The position numbers were made by a program, and so were the translations under genes. The notes beneath the pieces were generated by a model. That model ran no database searches and was not told the DNA's origin. It saw only the letters and a list, made by a program, of their open reading frames with translations. From Pirellulaceae bacterium (GTDB lineage: Bacteria > Planctomycetota > Planctomycetia > Pirellulales > Pirellulaceae): a stretch of DNA of 7,110 nucleotides. Below are positions 1 through 5,184 of this stretch, in pieces (the stretch's first letter is position 1; each line of letters opens with the position of its first letter). Where the stretch lies: assembly GCA_020846515.1 (NCBI GenBank), contig JADLDX010000001.1, positions 1-7,110 of the forward strand, in the 5' to 3' direction.

Positions 1-1
1 A

Positions 2-424
2 TCACTGGCACCTCTTTTGTTATTCATTCCGGCCATGGCTTACTTTGCTACCCGATTGCCACTCAATACGGCGCTGCTTTTCGTCATACCGCTACTTGTA
101 TTTGTCGTCACGCTGATACGTGGGCTCCGAATGACAGCCCCGGGACGCGCCAAGATAAAGAACAACTTTTGCGGCACATGCCAGCTCAAGATAGAACTCG
201 ATGGCTTGGCCGAGGTGCGATCGTCGGGTGAGTTGAAACGCAATTGGTCAGCCATCGATCGCATAGTGACGACGCCGACACACCTGTTCATCTACGCGAC
301 CGGCTTGATCGCGTTTATCGTCCCAAGACGCGCTTTTTTCGATGAGGCTGACTTCAAACGCTTCGTGAAAGCCATCGAAGATCGCGCCCCAGTGCCCAAC
401 GCTGTGAAGCATTTTTGCTCGTGA
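2..424 (+). CDS. YcxB-like membrane protein, 5' end cut by window edge
   Basis: This is the C-terminal part of a small membrane-anchored protein. The frame is open to the left edge (first readable residues SLAPL, then a TTG codon at 17), so the true start lies outside the window and the TTG is probably internal. A hydrophobic stretch of about 35 residues (LLFIPAMAYF, then ALLFVIPLLVFVVTLI) would form one or two membrane helices. A soluble domain follows with the pattern of YcxB-like C-terminal domains: a short strand ending in a Gly-Glu-like turn, WSAIDRIV, HLFIYAT, IVPRRAFFD and a terminal helix. The molecular function of this family is not established. The last codons (402-415, residues AVKHF) form the left arm of a 14-bp perfect inverted repeat with 554-567, so the tail may have been altered by repeat insertion. 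It is convergent with apgM. The family call rests on motif resemblance only. Confidence 0.7.
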   Translation, partial: SLAPLLLFIPAMAYFATRLPLNTALLFVIPLLVFVVTLIRGLRMTAPGRAKIKNNFCGTCQLKIELDGLAEVRSSGELKRNWSAIDRIVTTPTHLFIYATGLIAFIVPRRAFFDEADFKRFVKAIEDRAPVPNAVKHFCS

Positions 425-567
425 AACCCGGCATTTGTAGCGGTTGGGCGCAAGCCCTCCGGTTCCAATACGGCATTTGTACCGGTTGGGCGCAAGCCCT
501 CCGGTTCCTATAACTACCGGGATATACCGGACGGCTTGCGCCGTTCCGCTTCTAAAATGCTTCACAG
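402..567. repeat. Long imperfect inverted repeat with perfect 14-bp ends
   Basis: CTGTGAAGCATTTT at 402-415 is the exact reverse complement of AAAATGCTTCACAG at 554-567. Further inward, 439-461 (AGCGGTTGGGCGCAAGCC and following TCCGG) can pair with 528-551, and CCGGT at 501-505 pairs with ACCGG at 516-520 near the centre. The whole region can fold as a long hairpin in either strand. It sits between two convergent genes and enters the 3' end of the upstream frame. Confidence 0.7.
429..512 (+). repeat. Tandem pair of 42-bp GC-rich repeats
   Basis: Two adjacent 42-bp units, 429-470 and 471-512, differ at only two positions (440 versus 482, and 467 versus 509). The core is GGTTGGGCGCAAGCCCTCCG. 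The core resembles the inverse of the 33-bp repeat that follows (shared GGCGCAAGCC and TCCGG blocks), so both pairs appear to belong to one palindromic repeat family present in opposite orientations. No convincing reading frame explains the region. Confidence 0.85.
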
Positions 568-599
568 GATATACCGGACGGCTTGCGCCGTTCCGCTTC
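520..599 (-). repeat. Pair of identical 33-bp repeats, inverted relative to 429-512
   Basis: Positions 520-552 and 567-599 are identical over 33 bp and start 47 bp apart. The core is CCGGACGGCTTGCGCCGTTC. Read on the minus strand, the core gives AGCGG, a variable triplet, then GGCGCAAGCC and TCCGG, which matches the forward family at 439-461 except at a few positions. The first copy is inside the 402/567 inverted repeat and the second lies just outside it. Confidence 0.85.
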
Positions 600-618
600 C
601 ATCACTTCGGCATAAGCA

Positions 619-635
619 CGCCTGCACGTCAGGCG
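619..635 (-). terminator. Small hairpin downstream of apgM
   Basis: CGCCTG (619-624) and CAGGCG (630-635) form a perfect 6-bp stem with a 5-base loop, 6 bases past the apgM stop codon. There is no T-run after it on the minus strand, so it is not a canonical intrinsic terminator. The neighbouring palindromic repeats could also end transcription. Confidence 0.3.
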
Positions 636-640
636 AAGCA

Positions 641-1846
641 CTACGCGCCAAACTTACCCATACGTCCCGCGTTGGATAGAGCCAGCAGCATCAGATACTG
701 GGCTTCGAATTGTCCCAGCCCTCCGGTGATGGCAGTGGTTTCGTTGAAGGTTGTGTGTGGGTCCGGGCGACAGCAATCACTTACCAGCAGCGTTGGCACA
801 GGATGCCACGAATGACTCTTCAAATAGCTGGGCGTCGAATGGTCTCCAGTGACGATCAGCACATCGGGCCCGAGAGACGTCAGCGCCGGTAGAGCGCTAT
901 CGAGCTCTTCAATGCGCTTAACTTTTTCAGCAAAGTTACCGTCTTCCCCTGTGCTGTCGGTGTACTTGAAATGGATGAAGAAAAAGTCGTAGTCGTTCCA
1001 AGCCTGTTTCAAGACTTCGAACTGCTCGGCCAACGTCGTAGCGCTGCCGACGATTTTCATACCGACCAGCCGCGCTAGACCTTTGTACATTGGGTAGACA
1101 GCGATGGCCGCAGCCCGCAGGCCGTAGACGGTGTCAAAGGGTGCCAGGTCCGGTTTGTTAGCGAAACCGCGCATTGTGTGGAAATTGGCTTTCGGATGCC
1201 CTTTGAGAATGACCTTGGCTTGCTTGAGGAACTCTTTGGCGATTTCGGCTGTGCGAACACTGGCGGCATCCTCGGCTACTGGATCCAAAGGTGGCACACC
1301 CGTGGCTTGAGGATCGGTATCCTTGACGTTGCCGCCCAATCCGGCCGCGCGAAACACGACGACGAAGCGATGCTCCTTGACGGGTTCCACGAAGATCTCA
1401 ACGCCGGGAATCTTGACTTGCCGCAGCGAGATAGCCAGCGGTGCACTTTCCTCGGAGGAGATACGACCAGCTCGTCGATCCGAGATATTGCCACTGGCAT
1501 CGAGCGTACAAAAATTGCAGCGAATCGCCACATCGCCGGGCTGGAGTTCAAAGCCAATGCCGGTGGCTTCTAGTGCCCCGCGACCAATTTGATATTTCAG
1601 CGGGTCATATCCGAACAGCCCCAAATGCCCTGGGCCACTGCCCGGCGCAATACCTGGCTTGACCGGAATGCTCAGCCCTTGCACGCCGCGTTTGGCCAAA
1701 GCCGACAGGTTCGGTGTTTTGGCCGACTCCAGTTCCGTCTTGCCGCCTGGTTCCATGGGCAAGCCACCCAGGCCATCAGCGACCAGCATGACGATCTTGG
1801 ATTTATTCTTGACTTGTAGTTCGCGAGTGAGCAGGTGCATATCCAT
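641..1846 (-). CDS. apgM: 2,3-bisphosphoglycerate-independent phosphoglycerate mutase, archaeal (ApgM) type
   Basis: This cytoplasmic glycolytic/gluconeogenic enzyme interconverts 3- and 2-phosphoglycerate without a bisphosphoglycerate cofactor. It belongs to the alkaline phosphatase superfamily. Numbering from the chosen ATG (401 aa, normal for ApgM), the sequence shows the first metal aspartate in LVADGLGG (D24). The likely phosphoserine nucleophile lies in PGSGPGHLGLFGYDP (S70). Further metal-ligand motifs are YTDSTGEDGN (about 296-304), VTGDHS (332-337, D335/H336) and HSWHPVP (345-351). The ATG at 1846 has GGAAG 7 bases upstream. The frame also extends to a GTG at 1885, but the added 13 residues look unrelated to the family; an ATG at 1840 is a further option. 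The gene starts 42 bases after the coxC-like gene ends, which suggests co-transcription. In some organisms the family is annotated as a cofactor-independent homoserine kinase-like protein, but the core motifs here favour the mutase. Confidence 0.92.
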   Translation of the reverse strand: MDMHLLTRELQVKNKSKIVMLVADGLGGLPMEPGGKTELESAKTPNLSALAKRGVQGLSIPVKPGIAPGSGPGHLGLFGYDPLKYQIGRGALEATGIGFELQPGDVAIRCNFCTLDASGNISDRRAGRISSEESAPLAISLRQVKIPGVEIFVEPVKEHRFVVVFRAAGLGGNVKDTDPQATGVPPLDPVAEDAASVRTAEIAKEFLKQAKVILKGHPKANFHTMRGFANKPDLAPFDTVYGLRAAAIAVYPMYKGLARLVGMKIVGSATTLAEQFEVLKQAWNDYDFFFIHFKYTDSTGEDGNFAEKVKRIEELDSALPALTSLGPDVLIVTGDHSTPSYLKSHSWHPVPTLLVSDCCRPDPHTTFNETTAITGGLGQFEAQYLMLLALSNAGRMGKFGA

Positions 1847-1853
1847 GAGCTGG

Positions 1854-1858
1854 CTTCC
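1854..1858 (-). promoter_or_regulatory. Ribosome binding site deciding the apgM start
   Basis: GGAAG on the minus strand lies 7 bases before the ATG at 1846. This favours that ATG over the in-frame GTG at 1885, which has no comparable site and falls only 3 bases after the upstream stop codon. Confidence 0.5.
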
Positions 1859-1888
1859 GAGGTGGTGCGGACGAATAAGCCGCACATT

Positions 1889-2533
1889 TTACGCACCGCC
1901 GGGCGTTTTCGACAGGGCAGCAGCGATACCAAATGCGATCAACATCAACACCCACACAATGTCCAGAAAGTGCCAATACAGCGCGCAAAAGCGAATCGCA
2001 AAATAGCTTTCGTGATCGTATTTGTATTTCCAAGCCCTCAAATAGACCACACCCACGGCAACTAAGCCGCCCACCACATGCAGGGCATGCAGCAAAGCCA
2101 AGACGAACGTCATGCCGTATAAACTGCGATTAGGACTGGCATCATCGGCAAATCGCCCCACAATCAAGATCATGCCGTAGCTTTGCACGCCAAAAAATGC
2201 CAGGGCCAGGATCAGCGTGATCGTCAAATACCTAAGCAGATCCGTACGTGCCTCTCGACGTACCGCCTCGACAGCCAGGTGCATGCAAATGCTGATGGCT
2301 ATCAAGATGATCGTCGTCCAAATGAAGTTCAGCGGCAGATAAAATGGAGCAACTCGCTCCGTGCCACTGGTTAGTCGCAGGACGACATACACGGCGTACA
2401 ACATAATTGTCGCCACGAAGAACACACCCAGCGATATCAAAAGTAGCCAGGCCCCTTGCGCGCGGCGATTGTCGTCGCTGTTGACTCCAGGATTGAAAAA
2501 ATTAGCAGTCACACGACGGGCAGATGGAGACAT
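1889..2533 (-). CDS. coxC: Heme-copper oxidase subunit III (cytochrome c oxidase subunit III family)
   Basis: This is an integral inner-membrane subunit of an aerobic terminal oxidase, which does not itself bind the redox metals but stabilises subunit I. The 214 residues contain five predicted membrane helices, at about 28-50, 68-88, 101-125, 139-165 and 181-207. This is the short five-helix form rather than the seven-helix mitochondrial form. Family hallmarks are GVQSYG (115-120), LHALHVVGG (148-156) and ALYWHFLDIVW (184-194). The ATG start follows a leader without a clear Shine-Dalgarno sequence. No oxidase subunit I or II genes are visible beside it: apgM lies downstream and lpxB diverges upstream. 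It may therefore serve an oxidase encoded elsewhere, or be a NorE-like relative of the family. The subunit III family assignment is strong; which oxidase it belongs to is not determined. Confidence 0.92.
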   Translation of the reverse strand: MSPSARRVTANFFNPGVNSDDNRRAQGAWLLLISLGVFFVATIMLYAVYVVLRLTSGTERVAPFYLPLNFIWTTIILIAISICMHLAVEAVRREARTDLLRYLTITLILALAFFGVQSYGMILIVGRFADDASPNRSLYGMTFVLALLHALHVVGGLVAVGVVYLRAWKYKYDHESYFAIRFCALYWHFLDIVWVLMLIAFGIAAALSKTPGGA

Positions 2534-2554
2534 AAGCTAGCAATGGGCTCGAAC

Positions 2555-2583
2555 TTGACATCAGGATTGGAAAGAGCTTAAAC
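2555..2583 (+). promoter_or_regulatory. Possible promoter for lpxB
   Basis: TTGACA at 2555-2560 is a perfect -35 consensus. At 17-base spacing the -10 would be TTAAAC (2578-2583), which matches the consensus at only three of six positions. It lies in the 92-base gap between divergent genes and would give a leader of about 35 bases before the lpxB ATG. The TTGACA could be chance. Confidence 0.3.
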
Positions 2584-2597
2584 CTAAAGCGTCAGGA

Positions 2598-2603
2598 AGT
2601 ATA
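2598..2603 (-). promoter_or_regulatory. Possible -10 box for the coxC-apgM unit
   Basis: Read on the minus strand this is TATACT, five of six matches to the -10 consensus, about 65 bases before the coxC ATG. The -35 region at standard spacing (TAACTT or nearby) is poor, so the call is weak. Confidence 0.25.
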
Positions 2604-2625
2604 GGCAAGCCTACGGAACAAAGTT

Positions 2626-3807
2626 ATGGATGGCAGTTTATTCTTTTCCGTGGGAGAACCCAGCGGCGACCTGCACGCTAGCAACCTCATCCATGGACTT
2701 AAAAATCTGGCGGGCGACTTCGGTCTAAACCGTTTGGAAACGCGTGGATTGGGCGGATCAAAAATGGCATCCGCCGGTTGCCAGATCGACTACGACTTAA
2801 CGCAATTGGCAGTGGTCGGCATGCTGGAAGTCTTGCCAAAGTTACGGGAGTTCTTTCGAGTCGCCGATTTGGCCGAGGCCATCCTCAAACGCGAGCGACC
2901 GCGAGCAGTTGTCTTGGTCGACTTTCCGGGTTTCAACTGGCATATTGCCCGTCGAGCCCACCAATTGGGTATTCCGGTTATCTATTACTTACCGCCACAA
3001 CTGTGGGCTTGGGGCGCATGGCGTTTGAAAAAAATGCGTAGGACTGTCGACCATGTCTTATGCAATCTACCGTTTGAACCGCAGTGGTATGCGGCGCGCA
3101 ACGTCGATGTTCAGTATGTGGGTCATCCATTTTTTGACGAAGTGGCTTCCAAGCCGCTGGACAAACGATTCTTGGATGAGTGGGGGCAGTATGAGGGATT
3201 ACAAGTCGCCGTGCTGCCAGGGTCGAGATCGCGCGAGGTGGAGAACATCTGGCCCATCCAGTTGGCGGCCATTCGCGAATTAGCGTCGCGTTATCCGCGC
3301 ACTCGATTTCTGGTCGGTGCCTATCGAGATAGTCAATGCCAGAGTTGTCGACGCCGAATGAGCACCGCCGATCAACAGCTGAACATCGAGTTCTTTGTCG
3401 GCAAGACCAGCGAAATCATCGAGTTGGCCGATTGCGCTTTGATGAAGTCTGGCTCGGTCAGTTTAGAAATGATGGCTCGCGGCACTCCCGCTGTGGTCAC
3501 CTATCACGCCAGTCGGACACTGTATGCGATTGGTCGTTGCTTGACGAATCTGAATTCGATGACCTTACCGAACATGATCGCCGGGGAGACGGTCATGCCT
3601 GAGTTTTTGGCGGTAGGCTCGTCGTCCAAAGCTACCGAACAGGTCATCTCGGCGATGGATCGATTGCTGGGCGATGCCGATGCACGCGATGCTCAAGCCC
3701 AAAAGTTGCGAGCCTTGTCTGCACAATACGCGCAACCCGGGGCTAGCCTGAAAGCCGCGCGCTCGATCTTGCAAATCATCAGCGGCTCGTTGGCCAGTCA
3801 GCCGTAG
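2626..3807 (+). CDS. lpxB: Lipid-A-disaccharide synthase
   Basis: LpxB (glycosyltransferase family 19) joins UDP-2,3-diacylglucosamine to lipid X, making the disaccharide core of lipid A at the inner face of the cytoplasmic membrane. The 393-residue length is normal. Visible family motifs in order are SVGEPSGDLHASNLI (8-22), RGLGGSKMASAG (40-51), VLVDFPGFN (96-104), YYLPPQLWAW (120-129), LPFEPQWY (148-155), VGHPFFDEV (165-173), LPGSRSREVE (197-206), KSGSVSLEMM (274-283) and LPNMIAGE (314-321). The LPGSR and SGS-x-SLE segments belong to the nucleotide-sugar binding C-terminal half. The ATG start is preceded by GGAA at suitable spacing, and the glycine-rich N-terminal strand follows at once, as expected. 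The gene stands alone: lpxA, lpxC and lpxD are not visible. Its last codons and TAG stop lie inside a copy of the repeat at 3795-3814. Presence of lpxB implies an outer membrane with lipid A. Confidence 0.97.
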   Translation: MDGSLFFSVGEPSGDLHASNLIHGLKNLAGDFGLNRLETRGLGGSKMASAGCQIDYDLTQLAVVGMLEVLPKLREFFRVADLAEAILKRERPRAVVLVDFPGFNWHIARRAHQLGIPVIYYLPPQLWAWGAWRLKKMRRTVDHVLCNLPFEPQWYAARNVDVQYVGHPFFDEVASKPLDKRFLDEWGQYEGLQVAVLPGSRSREVENIWPIQLAAIRELASRYPRTRFLVGAYRDSQCQSCRRRMSTADQQLNIEFFVGKTSEIIELADCALMKSGSVSLEMMARGTPAVVTYHASRTLYAIGRCLTNLNSMTLPNMIAGETVMPEFLAVGSSSKATEQVISAMDRLLGDADARDAQAQKLRALSAQYAQPGASLKAARSILQIISGSLASQP

Positions 3808-3906
3808 GCGTACTTCGTTTAACAGTCAGCCGCAGGCGTACTCATTCGTTACAGTTAGCCGTAGGCGTACCTGTTATCCAGTGCGCCTACGGCTGACTGT
3901 TAAACG
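3795..3906. repeat. Tandem 28-29 bp repeats plus an inverted copy
   Basis: Three direct copies of a 20-bp core (CAGTCAGCCGTAGGCGTACT with variants) start at 3795, 3823 and 3852, giving periods of 28 and 29 bases. An inverted copy fills 3881-3906. Its reverse complement matches 3816-3841 at 24 of 26 positions, including a perfect 16-bp block (3817-3832 against 3890-3905), so a strong hairpin can form. Copy 1 contains the lpxB stop codon (3805-3807). The array lies between convergent lpxB and tsaB and could act as a two-way transcription terminator or mRNA 3'-end stabiliser. That role is inferred. Confidence 0.88.
3897..3906 (+). repeat. Left flanking direct repeat (possible target-site duplication)
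   Basis: CTGTTAAACG here and CTGTTAAGCG at 4031-4040 match at 9 of 10 positions and directly abut the two ends of the 3907-4030 element. The left copy is also the natural end of the inverted repeat copy at 3881-3906, which suggests the element inserted there. Confidence 0.6.
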
Positions 3907-4030
3907 CAATACCGTTCAATGAAGCACGTAGCCGCGTCTCTCCGAGACGCGAGTCCTGAGCCTTTTGGTGAAATTCGCGAGTCTCGGAGAGACTCGCCTA
4001 CGTGAAAACGCCCTTCATTGAACGGTATTG
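3907..4030. mobile_element. MITE-like palindromic element, 124 bp, non-coding
   Basis: The ends CAATACCGTTCAATGAAG (3907-3924) and CTTCATTGAACGGTATTG (4013-4030) are perfect 18-bp inverted repeats. Next inside, CACGTAG (3925-3931) pairs with CTACGTG (3998-4004). The centre holds two hairpins: CGCGTCTC/GAGACGCG (3933-3940 with 3944-3951, 3-base loop) and GCGAGTCTC/GAGACTCGC (3977-3985 with 3989-3997, 3-base loop). The two arms are also nearly complementary to each other, so hairpin and cruciform folds compete. There is no coding capacity. Terminal inverted repeats with a flanking 10-bp direct repeat fit a miniature inverted-repeat transposable element mobilised in trans. As RNA it would also make a strong two-way terminator-like structure. 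Confidence 0.72.
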
Positions 4031-4040
4031 CTGTTAAGCG
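4031..4040 (+). repeat. Right flanking direct repeat (possible target-site duplication)
   Basis: CTGTTAAGCG abuts the right end of the element and repeats 3897-3906 with one mismatch. It lies 4 bases past the tsaB stop codon, so the insertion did not disturb tsaB. Confidence 0.6.
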
Positions 4041-4044
4041 AGGG

Positions 4045-4878
4045 CTACGATCGTTGGGCTTCTTCGGCCGCGCTGGCGCGAATGTAGTTGGGCATGAGTT
4101 CGGCGGCGGGGACCGCCAAGCCGGATTGAAAGCCGAGCCAGCCCAACTGTCCAACCTGCTCGGCCATGGGTGGCCATAATTCGCTCTCTGCCAAATGCCA
4201 TTGCGATTCGTCCAAGCCGGGATAGGCGGCCAGGGCCGAACCGGTGATCCACGTGGGACCAGTCGTAGCGAACTCTTCGGGCACACTTGGGCTGAGCGTC
4301 TGAGCGCCCCATGGGTCGCTCAACCACTCAGGCACATCGACCACGCACGCTGGGCGGACGTTGGTGACCTCGTGCCCCAAGACCAACCAACTGGCCGTAA
4401 AGACTTGTTTGCGAAACGCATTGATGGCCGTGACCAGGCGATAGGGTTGATCGAGCTGATCAGGCTCTCCCGACTGCGACTTATTGTCAACTTTGGCTTG
4501 CGCGAATCGCAGCGCGGTGGCATGTAGAGTATCCACGGGCACGATGGGTAGGCGATGTGCCCAAGCGAGCAATTTTGCGGTCGTTAGTCCGACTCGCAGG
4601 CCAGTGAACGAACCGGGTCCGTTGGTAATGCTGATAAATTTCAAGTTTGCTACCGAGAGGTTGGCAGCGCGCAGCAGTTGATCAATCGCGGGTGCCAAGG
4701 TGCGAACGCTGCCTTGCCCAGCAGGTAAAACCGTTTGACTGTGGAGACTACTCGACTTCCTATCACTGGGAAAAAGCCCAATCGCGGCACCACCTGCTGG
4801 GTATTCATCCTCGCACAAGAGTGCTGCACTGCCACCGATGGAAGAGCACTCGATGGCCAACTGCCAAATGGTTGTCAT
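4045..4878 (-). CDS. tsaB: tRNA threonylcarbamoyladenosine biosynthesis protein TsaB
   Basis: TsaB (YeaZ) is the non-catalytic ASKHA-fold partner of TsaD. With TsaE, and with threonylcarbamoyl-AMP made by TsaC/Sua5, it installs t6A at position 37 of ANN-decoding tRNAs in the cytoplasm. From the chosen ATG the protein has 277 residues, somewhat longer than the roughly 230 of E. coli TsaB. It shows the N-terminal strand WQLAIECSSIGGSAALL (5-21), the signature NGPGSFTGLRVGL (86-98), then AKLLAWAHRLPIVPVDTLHA (101-120), AINAFRKQVFTA (151-162) where others have a D-A-R-x-x-E/Q-V pattern, and a C-terminal PNYIRASAAEEA. The frame extends 40 codons upstream to 4998, but that extension (Pro/His-rich) does not look like family sequence, and the fold starts at MTTIWQLAIE. 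No Shine-Dalgarno sequence is obvious. The gene is convergent with lpxB and divergent from the phosphoesterase genes; tsaD and tsaE are not visible. Confidence 0.95.
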   Translation of the reverse strand: MTTIWQLAIECSSIGGSAALLCEDEYPAGGAAIGLFPSDRKSSSLHSQTVLPAGQGSVRTLAPAIDQLLRAANLSVANLKFISITNGPGSFTGLRVGLTTAKLLAWAHRLPIVPVDTLHATALRFAQAKVDNKSQSGEPDQLDQPYRLVTAINAFRKQVFTASWLVLGHEVTNVRPACVVDVPEWLSDPWGAQTLSPSVPEEFATTGPTWITGSALAAYPGLDESQWHLAESELWPPMAEQVGQLGWLGFQSGLAVPAAELMPNYIRASAAEEAQRS

Positions 4879-4948
4879 GCTGTGAGGATTGGGATGGTTA
4901 TGAGGATGGAAGTTTATGGAGCTGGGCGCTGCCCGTGGTGCGAGGAAG

Positions 4949-4977
4949 ATTTTAGCCCCGGTTGCGTGATGGAAAAA
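4949..4977 (-). promoter_or_regulatory. Possible promoter for tsaB
   Basis: On the minus strand TAAAAT (4954 to 4949) matches the -10 consensus at five of six positions, about 70 bases before the tsaB ATG. The -35 at 17-base spacing is TTTTTC, a poor match. Weak call. Confidence 0.25.
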
Positions 4978-5098
4978 GCTACATCTACAATGTCCCACGA
5001 TTCGGTGTGGACAAACCGCACAGGTCGCAAATTTACCGTATCAGTCCCACTGATGACATGACCAACAGCAGGTTCATCGGGGCATTTTCATTGCCAAT

Positions 5099-5142
5099 TG
5101 GACGTTTGACTAGCGTCCATTTTCGCTCAGACACGATAGAAT
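5099..5142 (+). promoter_or_regulatory. Possible promoter and operator for the first metallophosphoesterase gene
   Basis: TAGAAT at 5137-5142 matches the -10 consensus at five of six positions and lies 42 bases before the GTG start. The -35 position is poor at standard spacing; TTGACT (5106-5111) is 25 bases away, too far for a normal sigma-70 promoter. TGGACG (5099-5104) and CGTCCA (5114-5119) form a perfect inverted repeat with a 9-base spacer over the -35 zone, the place where a regulator could bind. Regulation is inferred only from position. Confidence 0.35.
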
Positions 5143-5184
5143 ACTGCATTTGGCCGATCGCTCACCCAATAAAAGAGACAGACT

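Larger units (their letters stand above)
4879..5184. other. 306-base divergent intergenic region
   Basis: This gap separates the start codons of tsaB (minus) and the first phosphoesterase gene (plus). Short frames cross it, including one with a Cys-Pro-Trp-Cys motif, but none has a credible start or a family-like composition, so I call it non-coding. It holds an imperfect hairpin at 4991-5013 (TGTCC-CAC paired with GTG-T-GGACA, with one bulge), a 6-bp inverted repeat at 5099-5119, and promoter-like boxes for both directions, listed separately. I see no known riboswitch or T-box pattern. Confidence 0.55.

Noticed and set aside
248..565. Minus-strand frame of 105 codons
   Set aside because: It repeats a translated repeat unit (IGTGGLAPNRYKCR twice) and lies antisense to the YcxB-like gene; a by-product of the repeats.
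429..599. CRISPR array
   Set aside because: Only two copies of each of two related units, either adjacent without spacers or with a 14-base gap, and in opposite orientations. No cas genes are visible.
444..815. Open frame of 123 codons on the plus strand through the repeat cluster
   Set aside because: It is made of translated repeats (Gly-Ala-Ser-Pro-Pro-Val twice) and then runs antisense into apgM; no family-like sequence.
1847..1885. Longer ApgM starting at GTG 1885
   Set aside because: The added residues do not resemble the family, and the ATG at 1846 has its own ribosome binding site.
3795..3906. CRISPR array in the lpxB-tsaB gap
   Set aside because: Intervals between the 20-bp cores are only 8-9 bases and similar to each other, one copy is inverted, and a unit overlaps a coding end. 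It is a palindromic tandem repeat.
3900..4286. Minus-strand frame of 128 codons
   Set aside because: It overlaps tsaB in another frame and the non-coding MITE-like element; the translated part inside the element is repeat-derived.
4876..4998. Longer TsaB with 40 extra N-terminal residues
   Set aside because: The extension is Pro/His-rich without family resemblance; the conserved first strand starts right after the ATG at 4878.
4735..5061. Plus-strand frame with a Cys-Pro-Trp-Cys motif, a possible zinc ribbon
   Set aside because: Most of it is antisense to tsaB, the cysteine pattern is short and unpaired beyond one further Cys, and no credible start or ribosome site fits.
4879..5184. Riboswitch or structured leader RNA
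   Set aside because: Only short isolated stems are visible; no known conserved core could be recognised and the leader before 5185 is short if the -10 box at 5137 is used.
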